NCBI GenBank assembly: GCA_026874595.1
Contig: CM049318.1
Span: 20,251,456-20,315,455, forward strand
DNA: 64,000 nucleotides
Direction of reading: 5' to 3'
Source: Sipunculus nudus
Taxonomy: Eukaryota; Annelida; Sipuncula; Golfingiida; Sipunculidae
How positions within the stretch are numbered: the first letter of the stretch is position 1; each line of letters opens with the position of its first letter. Below the pieces are notes generated by a model. That model had not been told where the DNA came from. It saw nothing but the letters and a program-made list of their open reading frames with translations, and ran no database searches. This document shows, piece after piece, positions 50,816 to 63,504 of this stretch. The position numbers and the translations under genes were made by a program.

Positions 50816-52250
50816 TCACTCAGTGGTCTACACATTTCCCTCCCCCTCTGCAACACAGGGAGTGGCTAAGCGGCATGGTGTTTATCAAAAGCAAGCTTCT
50901 GTTTGGAACGATACCCATGTTCTTTTTGCTATCAGGCAATACTGAATTCTTGAGATGAGTATTGGGTACCATTGTCAGATACAAAAGATTCTGGTAATCC
51001 GTGACGTGCAAAAATCAACTTCATATGCTTGATTACCGTACCACTTTTCATGTTGTTATGTTTTGCAAGCTCAATTCAACGCGACTAGTAATCGATTTTC
51101 ACAAGATATGGTAAATGTTGATAGTTCATGAGGTCACTTGCTACGTTTTGCCAAGGTCTTGGTGGAAAGTCCGTGGGTTTCAGTGTCTCGGCTTGGCAAC
51201 TATATTTTTTATACACACGCCACATTGTGTAACCATGTCGTATATCTCTCGGTTGATACCTGGTCACCATATGGATTGTGCTGCCCTCTGGCGGCACTTG
51301 ATGACCCCTTGATGGACCTCATGCAGTCGTGCTAACATATCTACTCGGAGCGGTGGGCGAATATACAGTCAATGTCAAACATGAGAAGCCCATTCTGAAT
51401 GGATGAGATTGGCATGAAAATGCCTATAATTCTGAAGTATTTCTGTAAGTTTATTCTTTTCTGGCAATCCTGTGCACAACATAAGAACAAATCTGTAGGG
51501 AAACTGCATCTTTCTGCTGATGCATGAGCATTTCTTGCAAGCGTTTTTTAGTAGCCGGAAGTCCATCTAAGATCGCATTCACCATTGCACTTACCTAATC
51601 TGCTAACACAAGATCCTCATTCTGCTGGTGCTGGACAAACTGCTGGTGCTCGAGATAGTGTGTCTGCAATGTACAACTCTTAGCCTGGGACATGCACAAT
51701 GGAGTATGTAAATCGCATGAACCTCATTCACATCCTGAGAATTCTTGTTGGAAGCTGATCAAGTGTTTTGGAACCCAACAACGCAACTAGCGGTTTATGA
51801 TCAGTCTCTACTGTGAAGCTGATGCCCTGTAGGTAGTCCTCGAATTTACGGCATACACATCTCAAGGCCAGAATCTTTTTCTCAATCTAAGAATATCTGA
51901 ATTCTGTCTTTAACAAGGCTCACAAAGCAAACGCAACTGATTGCCATGCATATTTTGAGTTTTCTGTATGAGAACTACTCCAAATCATGTTCTCCCTCTG
52001 ATGAGCTAACCCTAACCAATTCAGCCATCAAGCATACCACTCCTTGAAGGTTACTCATTACTCTATGCACTTGCATCTGATAATGTTCAGGCCCTGAGTT
52101 TATCCCAGATAGTAGCAGTACCTATCAAAAGGCGTTATGAAGGTCTTGATCAACTTTGAAGACTCAGCAAGGTTTATCTGGTGAAAACCATGGTTAGCAT
52201 TTAGCCCGACACGTACGGACTCCATTTATCTGTGATATTAGGCGGTGAGA
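50430..52250 (-). mobile_element. Ty3/gypsy pol remnant: RT (C-terminal half), RNase H, integrase
   Basis: On minus, from high to low coordinates: RT around 52230-52050 (ANHGFHQINLAES, then FITPFDRYCYY); RNase H around 51990-51650 (RYSQIEKKILALRC, then TVETDHKPLVALLGS and the MRFTYSIVHVPG region); integrase zinc-finger and core around 51300-50940 (LKPTDFPPRPWQNVASDL, then ARHGLPESFVSDNGTQYSS); and a tail with RFGRVVKG near 50540. Stops and frameshifts break every domain, so it is inactive. The motif order places it in Ty3/gypsy. LTRs were not delimited. Confidence 0.85.
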
Positions 52251-52689
52251 GTTCACCCTGCGATAAAGGGGGACATGTAACATGAAATACCACGGCTTGT
52301 TGTGCGATAGAGAAGCAATCTTTTAATCATATATAGAAATAAACTTGATATGTATCAAATTATATCGATATATCACCTTTATGTGCACCTGTAGATGTTT
52401 TTTTTTATCCTTTGAACTCGCGGAGTTCAGTTGTTGCCATCCTTTAGTGCGGGAGTTGTATATATGCCCAACAGAGACGATGCAATATCTGATTTTATTC
52501 AGAGTAAGTGCCAATACTTTATAACATACTGGGCATTTAGCAAAAGTTTTGGTCGCAACGGAGTCTAAGCATCTGTATCAATGATAATATGTGGGGGTTG
52601 TTTGGGGTCTTCACGCTACACAAGGCATATACGTGTCTGAGGGGTTTGCATGGATCAATGAAAACTTGCGTAGTATAAACTCTCCCCTC
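52251..52689. other. Unassigned DNA between the two RT fragments
   Basis: No gypsy motif is visible. It could be a nested insertion or a piece of an LTR. Confidence 0.35.
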
Positions 52690-52915
52690 CAGAGGTTGCA
52701 GCGTTGATCATTGTTTACAATATGTCATCGCTGCATACTGCAGCAAGGTTAGCATCCAACTAAAGAACACCACGGCACCTGTCATCTGACCAATTGTATG
52801 ATCCCCAGAAGGTTAAATATGTCCTTCCTGTTGAACTGCCTGATCCAGCCAGGTAAAGTCAACACAAAGTCTTATTTGCCCTTGTCCTTTAGGAACAACC
52901 ATCGTTTGTTATTGA
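52690..52915 (-). mobile_element. Ty3/gypsy RT fragment (N-terminal part)
   Basis: On minus, MVVPKGQGQIRLCVDF leads to TGAVVF and a degraded KLDAN motif. It precedes the RT half at 52250 in element order, but the KLDAN-type motif occurs in both pieces with ~450 bp of unrelated DNA between. The fragments may be two copies or one element with a nested insertion. Confidence 0.7.
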
Positions 52916-52924
52916 ATGAAATCA

Positions 52925-53905
52925 TATGTAAGTACGGTGCACCTCGAATCAGGCCGTTGTACAAATTTTCTGTCTAATGTTGACAGTGAACGATGCAAGT
53001 TCTTTGGTATCACAAAGGTAAATACCACAGCATACCACCCGCAATACGATGGATTAGTAAAACATTTTAATGATACTATTTGTCAAATGCTCTCTATGTT
53101 TGTATCTTCTAATCACAAAGACTGGGCTCTTTTCATACCCTGTGTAGTATTTGCTTGTATAACTTCTCCTGCACCTGACTTAGTAAGGTACAGTCCTTGT
53201 TTTTGCTGTACTGTAGGTAGCCAAGGCTGTCTTTGTATCTAATGCTAGGTTCCTCAAAAAACGAATCAGGTTCTGTGAAGAAACATCTTAAAGGAATAGA
53301 TGAAAATCTAAATGTTGCCCATGAAAATGCTAAGCAACAGCTCTAAATTCATCAAGAACGTATGGAAATTCAGTACGACAAAAAAACGTACGTACCGTAT
53401 TTTGATGTAAGAGACAAAGTTTGGATTTATACTCCTAAGACAAGAAAGGGCTTAACAAAGAAATTAATGCAAATGCGGCATGGCCCTTATCAATCCATAA
53501 AGAAAATGTGTCCGGTTCATTTCACCGTCAATCTAGTTTGAAATAACCGCTTAATAAAGAATTGAATCCACGTCGATACAATGCAAATTGCATATGATAG
53601 CCTAGAGGAAAATTATTTCCCTAATGATAGTTTAACAAAATGGGCCTAAGGACGTTGTAGAAGATGAATCGCCCGACACTGAAGACGGCGATGCTACTCC
53701 TAAGGATAAGGACACGCCTGATAATGAGGCCTCAGGTGTAAGTTTATAAAATAAAAAGATAAGAGCAGATATGAAAATAGTAAAACAGAATATTTGATAA
53801 AGTGGATTGGTTACCCAAGCTCGTCGAATATTCGGTAACCTGAACTCATTTTAAATGAGGCACACAAGGAACATTTATCTCGCGATTCAGTCTCTATGAC
53901 TGTCC
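52925..53905 (+). mobile_element. Ty3/gypsy remnant: integrase C-half and chromodomain
   Basis: The plus-strand frame reads SGRCTNFLSN, KFFGITKVNTTAYHPQYDGL and then a conserved helix with DWALFIPCVVFA. It continues, with a stop, into YDKKTYVPYFDVRDKVWIYT and RHGPYQSIKKMCP, typical of the region after the integrase core. At 53781-53850 EYLIKWIGYPSSSN is chromodomain-like. The strand is opposite to the neighbouring gypsy remnant, so these are two separate insertions abutting near 52916. RT and RNase H of this copy are absent. Confidence 0.8.
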
Positions 53906-54644
53906 GTCCATAATACCTTGTGCTTGTCCCATAGTGTAGTCCTCTAAATGCTGTGTGCGTTTGATATTTATATTACACCCGCTCCGGTCTTTCTGGTGGA
54001 TCCGCCTCTATGTGCCTCAGTGTCATTCTCCTTATCCATGCTTATAATTCTTGTTAAACCACCTGTATATTAATGGCCATCCTTTTGCATGCGAGGACCG
54101 ATACGTCTGGGTCACTAAGAAATCGTGATTGTGATTATATCTGAAACGGTTACTTCTTGGCTCCGAGTTTGGTAATTCGTAGAAGGTCGCTTAATTCGTG
54201 AGTTTACTTTTCATGTTGTCATGTTTGTTATTTAAGTCATGTGTTTTTACGTTATGTATTCTCTTTAACAGATCCTGGTGCGGTCTAATGTCAGTAACTA
54301 GATCGCCTTGCTTATATTTTAGAATGATGTATGACATGATGCATTTCATCCGTGTCACACGGGTATTCTTATATGTTGTTTATCTTCAACAACGGTCGTT
54401 TCGTAGCCGTTGGAGTGCACTTCAGCTTTCTGCCTAGTTTCATATGTCACTCTTTATAACCTTGCCGCTCTTGTGCATACTCTTATGTTATATATGTTCT
54501 ACTTAAATGATTGTAATGATCTTATTCAAAAAGGATATAATGGTGACCTTTGTAGTCGCGTGTCGGTGTTGTTCCTTCTTGCCAAGATGTATTTATGTGT
54601 TGTTACAGTAACTAGTATTTTTATAAAACATAAACACTGGAGTG
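53906..54644. other. Unassigned, possible 3' end of the plus-strand gypsy element
   Basis: Short frames at 54198-54437 and 54410-54718 are hydrophobic but have no recognisable domain. No LTR boundary could be fixed. Confidence 0.3.
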
Positions 54645-54652
54645 CCTATAAC
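54645..54652. other. Left 8-bp target-site duplication
   Basis: CCTATAAC directly precedes the CAGGGTTGG terminus of the hAT-type element and is repeated exactly at 56257-56264. Confidence 0.9.
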
Positions 54653-56256
54653 CAGGGTTGGGTTTTAGGCTGCCCAAAACCTGTTTTCGGCAGGGCAGAG
54701 CCTAAAACCTGCCTTTAACTGCCTAAAATAGGTTATAACCTGCCTAAAACTGCCTTTAACTGCCTAAAACCTTGGTTACCCTCAATTATGACTTGCAGTT
54801 TAACTATGTTTTATTGTTAAACAGCTAAATGCATTAAAAAATATGCTCAACACTTTATTATGAGGAACACTTTATTAAATTTAAACAAATAAACCATGAT
54901 TAAAAAAAGCAAAAAATGAATACAACACTACTTCAGGTTTTCTATATGAACACAGTTCTCTGACAATTTTAGCGTGTATCCCCAAATCATGTTCTGAGGT
55001 CTTCCCCCTCCATTACTGCTAAATCTGCCAATTTATAAAAGAATGCTCATACTGTAAGTTTAAAACCAGATACTTTAATTGGCTTTTTGATCACAAGGGA
55101 CTAAATTTTGTGATCTATGCGAAAGAAGTTTTCTTGAAACTAAAAATTTGTTCCATTTTCACTGGTGAATAGTCCTATACAATGTAGTCTCACTAACATA
55201 TCATATACACATGTTTTGTATGCCTGTAGCTTCAAACAGCATTCAAAAAGCTTCAGAAACTTTAAAAAGCAAGATTGATTATAAAAATTGTAACAGATAT
55301 TTTATGCTAGCTATAAACTACAAATATACTATTATCTTTTAAATGAACTAATAATGAACAAGACTATTTCACTAGTTTATTTTCGTAGGTATGTCATCCC
55401 TTGTCAAATTTTAAGATTTTGTCCACATTCTTATTGTCTATATATTGATGGAAATGCTCTGTTAACTGTATGATGAGATTGTGAAAATTGAACTCTCATG
55501 AAACACTACAATTAGTATAAAACTAAAAAGTGCAAAAATATATTGCAGTGAATATTTTGCAAACCACAGAATATTCATAATCACTTTTGGCCCATGTTCA
55601 ACCTAAAGGCTTACATGTCATGGTCAGGGGCCCTGACTGCATCACTCAGTAAAACGTTTGACTCCAGAACAGGTTTCAGGGCAAGGGCTTTGATTGCATC
55701 ATCCTAGTCATGAATGAAAGTTCACATGAACATCTACTAGGACAGTAGTAGGACTTATGACCATTGGTTCTTATGACGCCATCACCCTGATAAATAGTAA
55801 TTAACTGGTTTAATCAAGCATGGCATCCCCCCTGATACCCTGCCTTACTAGAGGCATACTGGAGCTACTCAAGGTAGCAGGGCACTCATCATGAAACCCA
55901 GAGGTTCCTGATAATGAAATTCCCTTGGCAAATTAAACTAAGTGCCAAACTAACATGGTGTCATGATCAAGAAACCTATACAGGTTGTTTGAAAACTGCA
56001 TGATGCAGTCAACAGTCAACAGGAAATCATGCATTTCTAATACCTTAAACCTTCAAGAATCCAAGCAAAGCCCTGTGACTGCATCACTTCAGCCAGTTTG
56101 GTAGTTTTATAGATTTTAAGTAAAAATTTTAAACAAATATAGGTTTTAGGCACTTTTGGTGCCTAAAACCTGCCTAAAACCTGTTTTAGGCGGGGCAGTT
56201 TAAACCAGGTTATAACCTATGGTTAAAACCTTCCTGCCTAAAACTTGCCAACCCTG
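54653..56256. mobile_element. Non-autonomous hAT-type DNA transposon, 1604 bp
   Basis: Left end CAGGGTTGGGTTTTAGGC; right end read inward CAGGGTTGGCAAGTTTTAGG. Both ends are followed by many copies of CCTAAAACCTGCC or its complement as subterminal repeats. It is bounded by exact 8-bp direct repeats CCTATAAC, as expected for hAT insertions. The interior is AT-rich, carries no transposase and has three loose copies of a GACTGCATCACT motif. It would depend on a transposase from elsewhere. The intact target duplication suggests a fairly recent insertion. Confidence 0.88.
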
Positions 56257-56264
56257 CCTATAAC
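56257..56264. other. Right 8-bp target-site duplication
   Basis: This is an exact copy of 54645-54652. Confidence 0.9.
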
Positions 56265-56679
56265 TGTTTTCCTTTTGGTCGATGCGGTCAGAACTATCCG
56301 TGACCCGCCCATATTTTAGCCTGCTATGTGTTCTACTTGTCATATGTATCACTTGACTCCCCGAATGATTCCTTCTTTCTCCCCTTATTGTGTGACACTT
56401 CTATGATTAGTGGGACTGCCTATATACACAGGACCTAGTTGATGGCTTACCTTAATCAGTCGGCCTACCGCTCTGTCAGGGGAATTGCGCAACCCCTGTT
56501 TACCAGTGTTTTAGAGGCAAAACCTTGCTCTTCCAGTTATGTTATGTTACACTTCTTAAAAATAATGTTTTCATGTGGAACAAAACATCTCATTCTTTCT
56601 TCATATTTATTGAAGGCCCGAATTACTTCTTCGGAGGGGAGGCATATGTTACTCGTATTTGTGTTGATATACTTCTGTT

Positions 56680-56735
<56 letters not shown>

Positions 56736-58346
56736 AAGCCCAATGCCCAACCGAGTCCTAGGATCGGACGAGAGGTCATGACCCGTGACCGCCCAAATGT
56801 TTAGGCACCTAGTTACGCAGATAATAAAGCTCGGTTCCGGGCCTATGAAAGAATATTTTGGCCCGGAATTAGGGTAACAATGTCACTTAAGTTAAAATTT
56901 GGAATAATGGAAACTTCGCACATGCTGTCACGTTTTGGGCAACGCTTTGAATAATTATTAAAACTATAGTATATAAGGTCGTAGATTACATCCTAGAAGG
57001 TAAATGGAGCCACGTAACACACTTTCCGTAGTTTTACTATGTCGGGAAAAACGAACGCTTCATAGACTTCAGGGACCTTTCTAGTGTTACCGCCGATAAC
57101 GTGTATGGGTTATTATATATTAGTTACACTGGGCAAATAACACGGTGTATTCAGTACTAAGCGGAATTTCTTGACCTTCCTATGTGTATACTTTTCACTG
57201 AATGCAACGTCATTCGCGGTCCAAAATTCATCATTCGAATGAACTCCCGGTTCACATCACTTATTTCGAAGTGATCAATATTAAGTTCAATTTGCATGAG
57301 TTATATTGAGGTTTGTATATAGAGTATGTATAATCATTATTTTACTGATTTTAATTTATTTCATTTAAAACTCTTTAATCTTGGTCCTTTTTCTTACGAA
57401 ATCGAATAAATATTTCATGTTTCTCATTATATTTTATGCCTAAATCACTAGAAAAAAATCCAATACGTGAAATTTAGCTCCCTCCCACATCCACAAAATA
57501 ACTTAAGGGTCCAGTTACGGTTCAACTAGTCTTTATTTTTACAAACATCTTGAAAATTGTAAGTGGATGCACACTCTATTTTCTTGCGTGGGTCATCTTG
57601 TAAGCCACAATTACCATATATTCGTACAGACCATTGTAAATGACCACAAAAACCGTGTAACTTTAGTTTTTGACCACAAACACCGTAAAACGGAAAGGAA
57701 ACAAAGTGATTGCTTAAAGTTACACAATAAAATCAGAGCTGAAGATAACAATACTTTACAATTATAATAAGCTTCATGACTTGATCATATAAAGTAAGCT
57801 TCTGTTAGTCTGAGTATAATTACATCTTGTATGACCTACAAATTCCGTGGACTAATAAAGGCTATACTTCCTGAAGAAATAATATGAATATCATTATCAT
57901 TAAATCTAAATGAAGCTAAATAAACTATTTAGTGCCGCGTTTGTCTACATAAATGACATGCTTATAGCGTTTTCAAGACGAACGGTATGTCCCAAACTTT
58001 CGCGATATGCTTATTAAATGGACCCCAGGGGTAAACCGATAAGACCTCGCAGTCCCTATCCCGACTGCCGGAATGTAGATGGCGTAACTGGTCTGAACCG
58101 GTTAAGACCACGTGACCTCTCCCATGAGACTCACATGGAGCTACTAGATATATGCGTTAACAAAAAAACCGCCTCGGAGCTACTGCATTGGAGCTACACT
58201 TCCCCTCCGAAATAATCTTTAATTTCTTATCACTTTAAACAACATATAGAATATTATATATTAGAAATAAATTTTATGTATTAAACTATAAGGAACGTGC
58301 ACTGACGCAATGTCGATCATGTCAGGCAAACCCAGACTCTTCTTAC
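56265..58346. other. No gene seen; microsatellite at 56681-56733
   Basis: A long TA run creates Ile/Tyr frames. A 65-codon plus-strand frame at 58018-58215 has no recognisable domain. The 3' LTR of the neighbouring BEL/Pao element may lie here but I could not delimit it. Confidence 0.35.
56681..56733. repeat. (TA)n microsatellite
   Basis: About 26 TA units. Confidence 0.95.
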
Positions 58347-61300
58347 CTACGGTTGAGGAAGGTCACTCTTAACGAGAAGAGTCAATTCATGGATAGGCTT
58401 TTCCAAGAAAGTAGGTTTGGTAAGTCTCTTACCTATTTTCCTGAGGTTAGATGTTCCCATGAGCAACTTCACCTTTCGTACCATTCCCACCTTACTGGGT
58501 AGAACTTAAAATCCTCCTCACTGAGAATTACAATATTTCCTACTTGGAGGATCCTCCTGTTTCCTTGCCAATTCTTGCGACACTGTAAAGCAGGAAGATA
58601 TTTCTTTCTCCACTCATGCCAAAGTTCATTGGCGAGCAATGAAACCTTTCGCAAACTCTTGCGTGCACGAGTTCACATCTGCTTGCACAAACATAACCCG
58701 GCAGAGAAGGGACAACTGAAGACTTCATGGTTAGAAGGTGATTTGGTGTTAGGGGAGTTGGTGCTGTAGGAACACTGAGGGAATCCACTGTCAAAGGTCT
58801 CCCATTAAATATTGCACGTGGCATCGCAGCGGATTTGTAGTTTGGCTAGGCTGGTCGATGAACTAAAAACGGTATGGGCATGGAGAAATTCCCATCATCT
58901 ACCTAGTGTATTCCATCCTGCGTCACCTTCATCAACTTCATTACGTCCATAGAGATTAACTTATCATCTGACTGACGTTCAGATGAATCAGATTCGAGGA
59001 TCTTGGCAATGGATTTCATTGTCCCGAATGGAGGAACCTCCTTAACCGATGCCTTGAAAACAATTTTGACTTCGTTGCAATCTTTCCTATCAAGAGATTA
59101 TCATGAACCTTTTGCCTAACAGTGGAAGATGTTAGCCCCATAGCATCTCTGTAGTTGTCCGACAAACCTGCGTACCCTACGACACTCTATCCAAGACCTG
59201 TGCATACGGCAAAGGGCTCATTCCCAACACCTGTAGTGCAATGACGTGGTGATAATGCCTGAGGACAGTTGTATCAAATGAGCAGTCCGATCTCACAATT
59301 CAACAAAGGCTGTATCTTTGAAGCATTATCTCTGAGATGGGGCCAACTTCCTGCAATGTCCGGTGTGGAGATGTGGCTTTCGTTCAGAATATAATCCGTT
59401 GAATATGTCGTTGACAAGGGAATCCGAACATCCGAATCATACCCTCGTACTACCAGTTCCTTGTATATCCGACAGCTGATTAGCATATCCGTGGATGTCA
59501 ACGTTCTGACCCGAAGTCGAGGGGCTTCTTGATTTTCACGCTGTGGCCTGTCCGCTAAAGACAAAAATGTTATCTGATTGTGTACCAAAAGTAGCATACA
59601 ATAACTAATCTGAATCAGGTTTATTGCGCGTTGAGATCCATGCAGCAATGAGCATCGGTGAAATCGGTTCCTTGCTTGACCCTGCGTTACAGGTGCCCTT
59701 TCTTGGTTCAGTCTGAGAAGAACTATCATTTTGAGAAACCTTAGTCCTTACAGCACTTACTCAGCTTTCGGACTTGCTTTCACTTCCAGTATTGTGATCC
59801 TCCTTCGTTCTGTCTCCTGCATATATATACGGTGTTTGCTGTTGCAATCTTAATATGTCATTCTATTGTGAGAGTTCTTAGACATGTGTCATGAAGATAA
59901 ACAACCAAAACACAGATTGTGCTTTATAATAAAAATATCTTTTCTCTTTACCTTAATTGCCCGAAAACAATATGCATGAATTGAGTGAGTGATTAAACTT
60001 CTTGCAGAAGGTACAGAATAACCTTTGTACTTCATCAGGTTGAGAATCGGTTACAGGCGCGTTGGCACCGGGTTCCCGTTGTCTTTGCTTTTCGCTTCCT
60101 TCTTTTGGACTTATAGAGGTTAAAGGATCTCACGCAATTTCAGCTTCTACGCTGATAAAACAACTGAATTCTGCAAAACCAGGATAACAACCCTTTCTAT
60201 CTTGGGACGAGCCACTTAGCGTTTCTAAGCATTAATAATATAGTCTGGAAGATGTTGCAATATCTTCGTGGTCTTTTGTTGGTAATTTAAGATACTGAGC
60301 TCCTTAATTTCGTGTCTAGCAGCCTCACACTGCGAGAGGAAATCGCCAAGTTTCCTTAGTCCTTGGCCATCGGAATCCTCGGCCTTTATACAGTTGGCTA
60401 ATCTTTTTCTGAAATGTTGAGATATTGTAAAAGTGTTTCCAAAACGCTCCTAAAGAATCTTTCTTGCCTCTCAGCTATTCCAGTTCCTAAAAAGTACCTT
60501 CTGACAGCTTTCTTGGCTTCTATTTAAAGGTATCTCTTTAAGTAATAAATCCTTTCTTGAGGTTTCATGTGAACATGCGATTCCACTAGTGCAGTAAATG
60601 ATGTATTCCAATCTGGATATTCCAAGGAATCTCCGGTGATGATGATAGGCTCTGGAACAGGAGGTCTGTTGAGTGCCAAAGAAACCATGCCTGCGACAAT
60701 TGCTTGATGTCGTCGTTGCCAGCACAGGACGGGTAAAAAAAGGGCGGCACTGGCACGGAGTGTGAAGCCTTGGGGCTATCCTCTGCAGCAGGCTTCTTTG
60801 GTGAATTCTAGTCTCTTGAAAAATATGCACGAAACGGAAGCGGAGGGTTTGTTCTACATGGTGCTTGGACATCTGTTGAAAGCTTTAAGCGCTTGAAGAC
60901 ACAGGATATGCAGCAGACGGTTCTGACATCCATTCTGAGTGAGTTGATAGCTTGATGCGAATGACGTAAAGCTTGTGGATTTTATGTATAATGATGTGAA
61001 CCATTGTAATGTAAACGAGGTCGAGCTGTGAAGTTTTCACTAGCGGTCGGTTCAAACAAATGTCCGGTTGGCAAACGTACAGAAGGCTCTTTCTCAACAG
61101 TCATTACAGGCCTCTGAAGTCTTGAACACACAATCCTTGATGATGCAGAATTGATCTCGAGAGCCTCCAGGTCATTTACTCTGAACTTGGCTTTCTCTAT
61201 CTTAAATTGCTGTTCAATTCAATTTATGTCAAGATTTCGACGGCACTGCTGATTTCTGGCCCCAGTTTCAGCTCGCCTCCTTTCTTCTTCTTGGCGAATT

Positions 61301-61909
61301 CTGGCCTTAGCTTCAGCTCGGCTCCTATTTTCTTCAATATCAAGCTGCTTCAACTCTTTTTCTAAAATTTCTTCTTCTCGAGTTCTAGCTTGTTCGGCCT
61401 AAGGTGCTGCTGCCTTGGCAGAAGCTTCTTGTCTTCTGGACAGTGTCGATGAACACTTATTGTGTCTTGATAACTTAGAGGCTCGAGTTTGAAATGATCC
61501 TAATGATATGGTACTCTGAACATCTTCTTTGCGAAGATTTCGCTCGATTTGTTTGACATTTTGGTCAACTATTGAACAGGTGCGAACAATGGCTGTCACT
61601 ATGTCCTTTGAAGGTTCTTCCATTGAAAGGTCATGGACTCTCATAGAAATCTATCAGCTCGTAACATTTATCTATCAGATTTTCCAAAATGTCTCTAGAT
61701 AAATCAGCGGTTTGCCTTTTAAAAATGATCTCATTGGGTCCGTCATAGGAAATATAAAACTGGGTCTCTAGTTCTTGTTACTTACCTTCTCTTACCTTTT
61801 CGGTTGGTTTTGTCTTCCTGCTAGACCGCCATAACTCTTGCATTGAATTACCTTTAGCGTAAGGTATGTCTTTGCTATCTATTTGATCAGTTTCTTCATT
61901 GCTACTCAT
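58347..61909 (-). mobile_element. BEL/Pao retrotransposon remnant, RT and integrase core deleted
   Basis: Order on minus: gag-like start at 61909 (MSSNEETDQIDSKD); IVDQNVKQIERNLRKED; a charged coiled coil around 61390-61240 (EEEILEKELKQLDIEE); a DUF1759-type region around 60620-60430 (LVESHV, then RIYYLKRYL); a protease/DUF1758-type region around 59480-59170 (STTYSTDYILNESHISTPDI, then PLLNCEIGLLI and NEPFAVCTGLG); the pre-RT segment around 59040-58868 (LISMDVMKLMKVTQDGIH). Directly after comes the integrase tail around 58812-58347 (FNGRPLTVDSLS, PLTPNHLLTMKSS, and later GMVRKVKLLMG, KPIHELTLLVK). RT, RNase H and the integrase catalytic core are missing. Several stops and frameshifts also occur, so it is inactive. 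Confidence 0.85.
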
Positions 61910-63504
61910 ATTAAAAGACAATGATATAAGAACATGAGATTGACTCGAAATGGCCAAATACTGCGTCTATGCAAACTACACAAATGTGTGTAAGTATTCT
62001 CGATGAACAGACAGTTAAGATCCCTAACCAGATGAATCCCAAAGGAGAAGCACACTAGAGCAAGGTGATCGATCAGCAGTAACTAATTTAGGAAGAATCT
62101 GTCTAATTACGACTAGATAGGCAGTACCAGTTTAGGGTAGCCAAGGTCAAAGAACTGAAAATTTAATCCTTTCATTAACTAATTAATACAAGAGGAAAAT
62201 GTGATATCTTGGTTCTACTTGGATACTTGCAATATACCTATCTACCTATAGTATGAATTACAAATACTATGAAACACTAGCGCCACCCGTTGTTGTATTT
62301 GAAGATTTCATTCAAGCACGTTGTAATGTTATTTCAACTAACTTGGATCCAATGAATTGATGTCTATATAACCACACAGACAAAAATCTAAATAGTAGTC
62401 ATACTGGTTCAACATTACAATATTTAACTTGCTGATAGAAGCAGATACATATTATGTGTTATGGCTAGCACTTGATATATTACAGTTATATAATTGTTAC
62501 AATATGTTCTTTTTCGTAGAGGTAACCACCTCCAATATTTTTGTTTTTAACAATGGTCATGAAACAGTATTTACTAATCTATGTTCACAGGCATAAAGTC
62601 AGACTGTTTCATGTACATTATGTGAACCTGTGAAGAATATGTATCTTACTAGTACAGTATGTTAAGTGTCTGTACTTTAACCACAGTGGTACAAATATAG
62701 AAGTCTTTGTTATGCAGTCACAATATTTTGTAGTCCGTTTCCTTTTACAACTGCAGTATAAATCTATGAACAATTGAGAAGTCTAATCAAAATATTGATA
62801 AGGAAGAGGCAGGATCATATTGATCAGAGGTCACAATGAGTTGAATATATTAAATAATAGTATAGAATATATAATCAGTTAACAATAGTACATGCATGGT
62901 TATGTCAATGATAAAATCAACAGATTGGTTGAACAAGTCTAGTTCTGTAAGCAGGCGAGTTCAGATTAAAGGTTCCAAAAAGAAACAAGTTTACTGATGC
63001 TGGGAGTCACTATTATGTAGGTATTTGATTTCAGCGGTTGATACAGGAAATTTCTTTACTCAGCTGTTGTTAGAGACAGATTTAAAATGTTGAATAATAC
63101 TCCAAATCATATGAGATGCTGATGTGTCATGAAAACTGATATGCACATGTATATGGTTACATGAAAAAACAGTGCAACACATAATGCAGCTTGTTGAAGG
63201 ATATCAGTCATCTGTAAAATACTATGTTTAGTGAACAACAGTAATTCATAACTTGTCTAGAGTGTGCTGACAGTCAAGTGTTCTTTATCCGATGTCTTCA
63301 TTGGTCTCGAATATAAATGTTCTGGTTTGATGATGGATGGGTTCCCGTGACCTATCTTGACTGTTAGCAGATTAAACTCTATAAACTCTCACAGGAATGC
63401 GTATCGGGTTTGACTGCAGCATGAAATGTTTATCAAAATTCACTTTCGAGTTTCACTGTAGCTCCCGCCATCATCCACAAAAAGCTTAAAGAGTCCAGGT
63501 ACTA
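61910..63504. other. No gene seen; probable 5' LTR and leader of the BEL/Pao element in part
   Basis: By element order the 5' LTR should lie here, but without its partner I cannot place borders. The rest is AT-rich. Confidence 0.3.

Noticed and set aside
52916-53242. A host gene of 108 codons
   Set aside because: TTAYHPQYDGLV is an integrase motif; the frame is a gypsy remnant.
56439-56804. Open frames rich in alternating Ile-Tyr here and at other TA tracts
   Set aside because: They are produced by TA dinucleotide runs and carry no other protein feature.
61399-61644. A stand-alone host gene encoding a basic coiled-coil protein
   Set aside because: It lies in order between the gag-like start at 61909 and the protease-type region of the BEL/Pao remnant, so it is part of that element.
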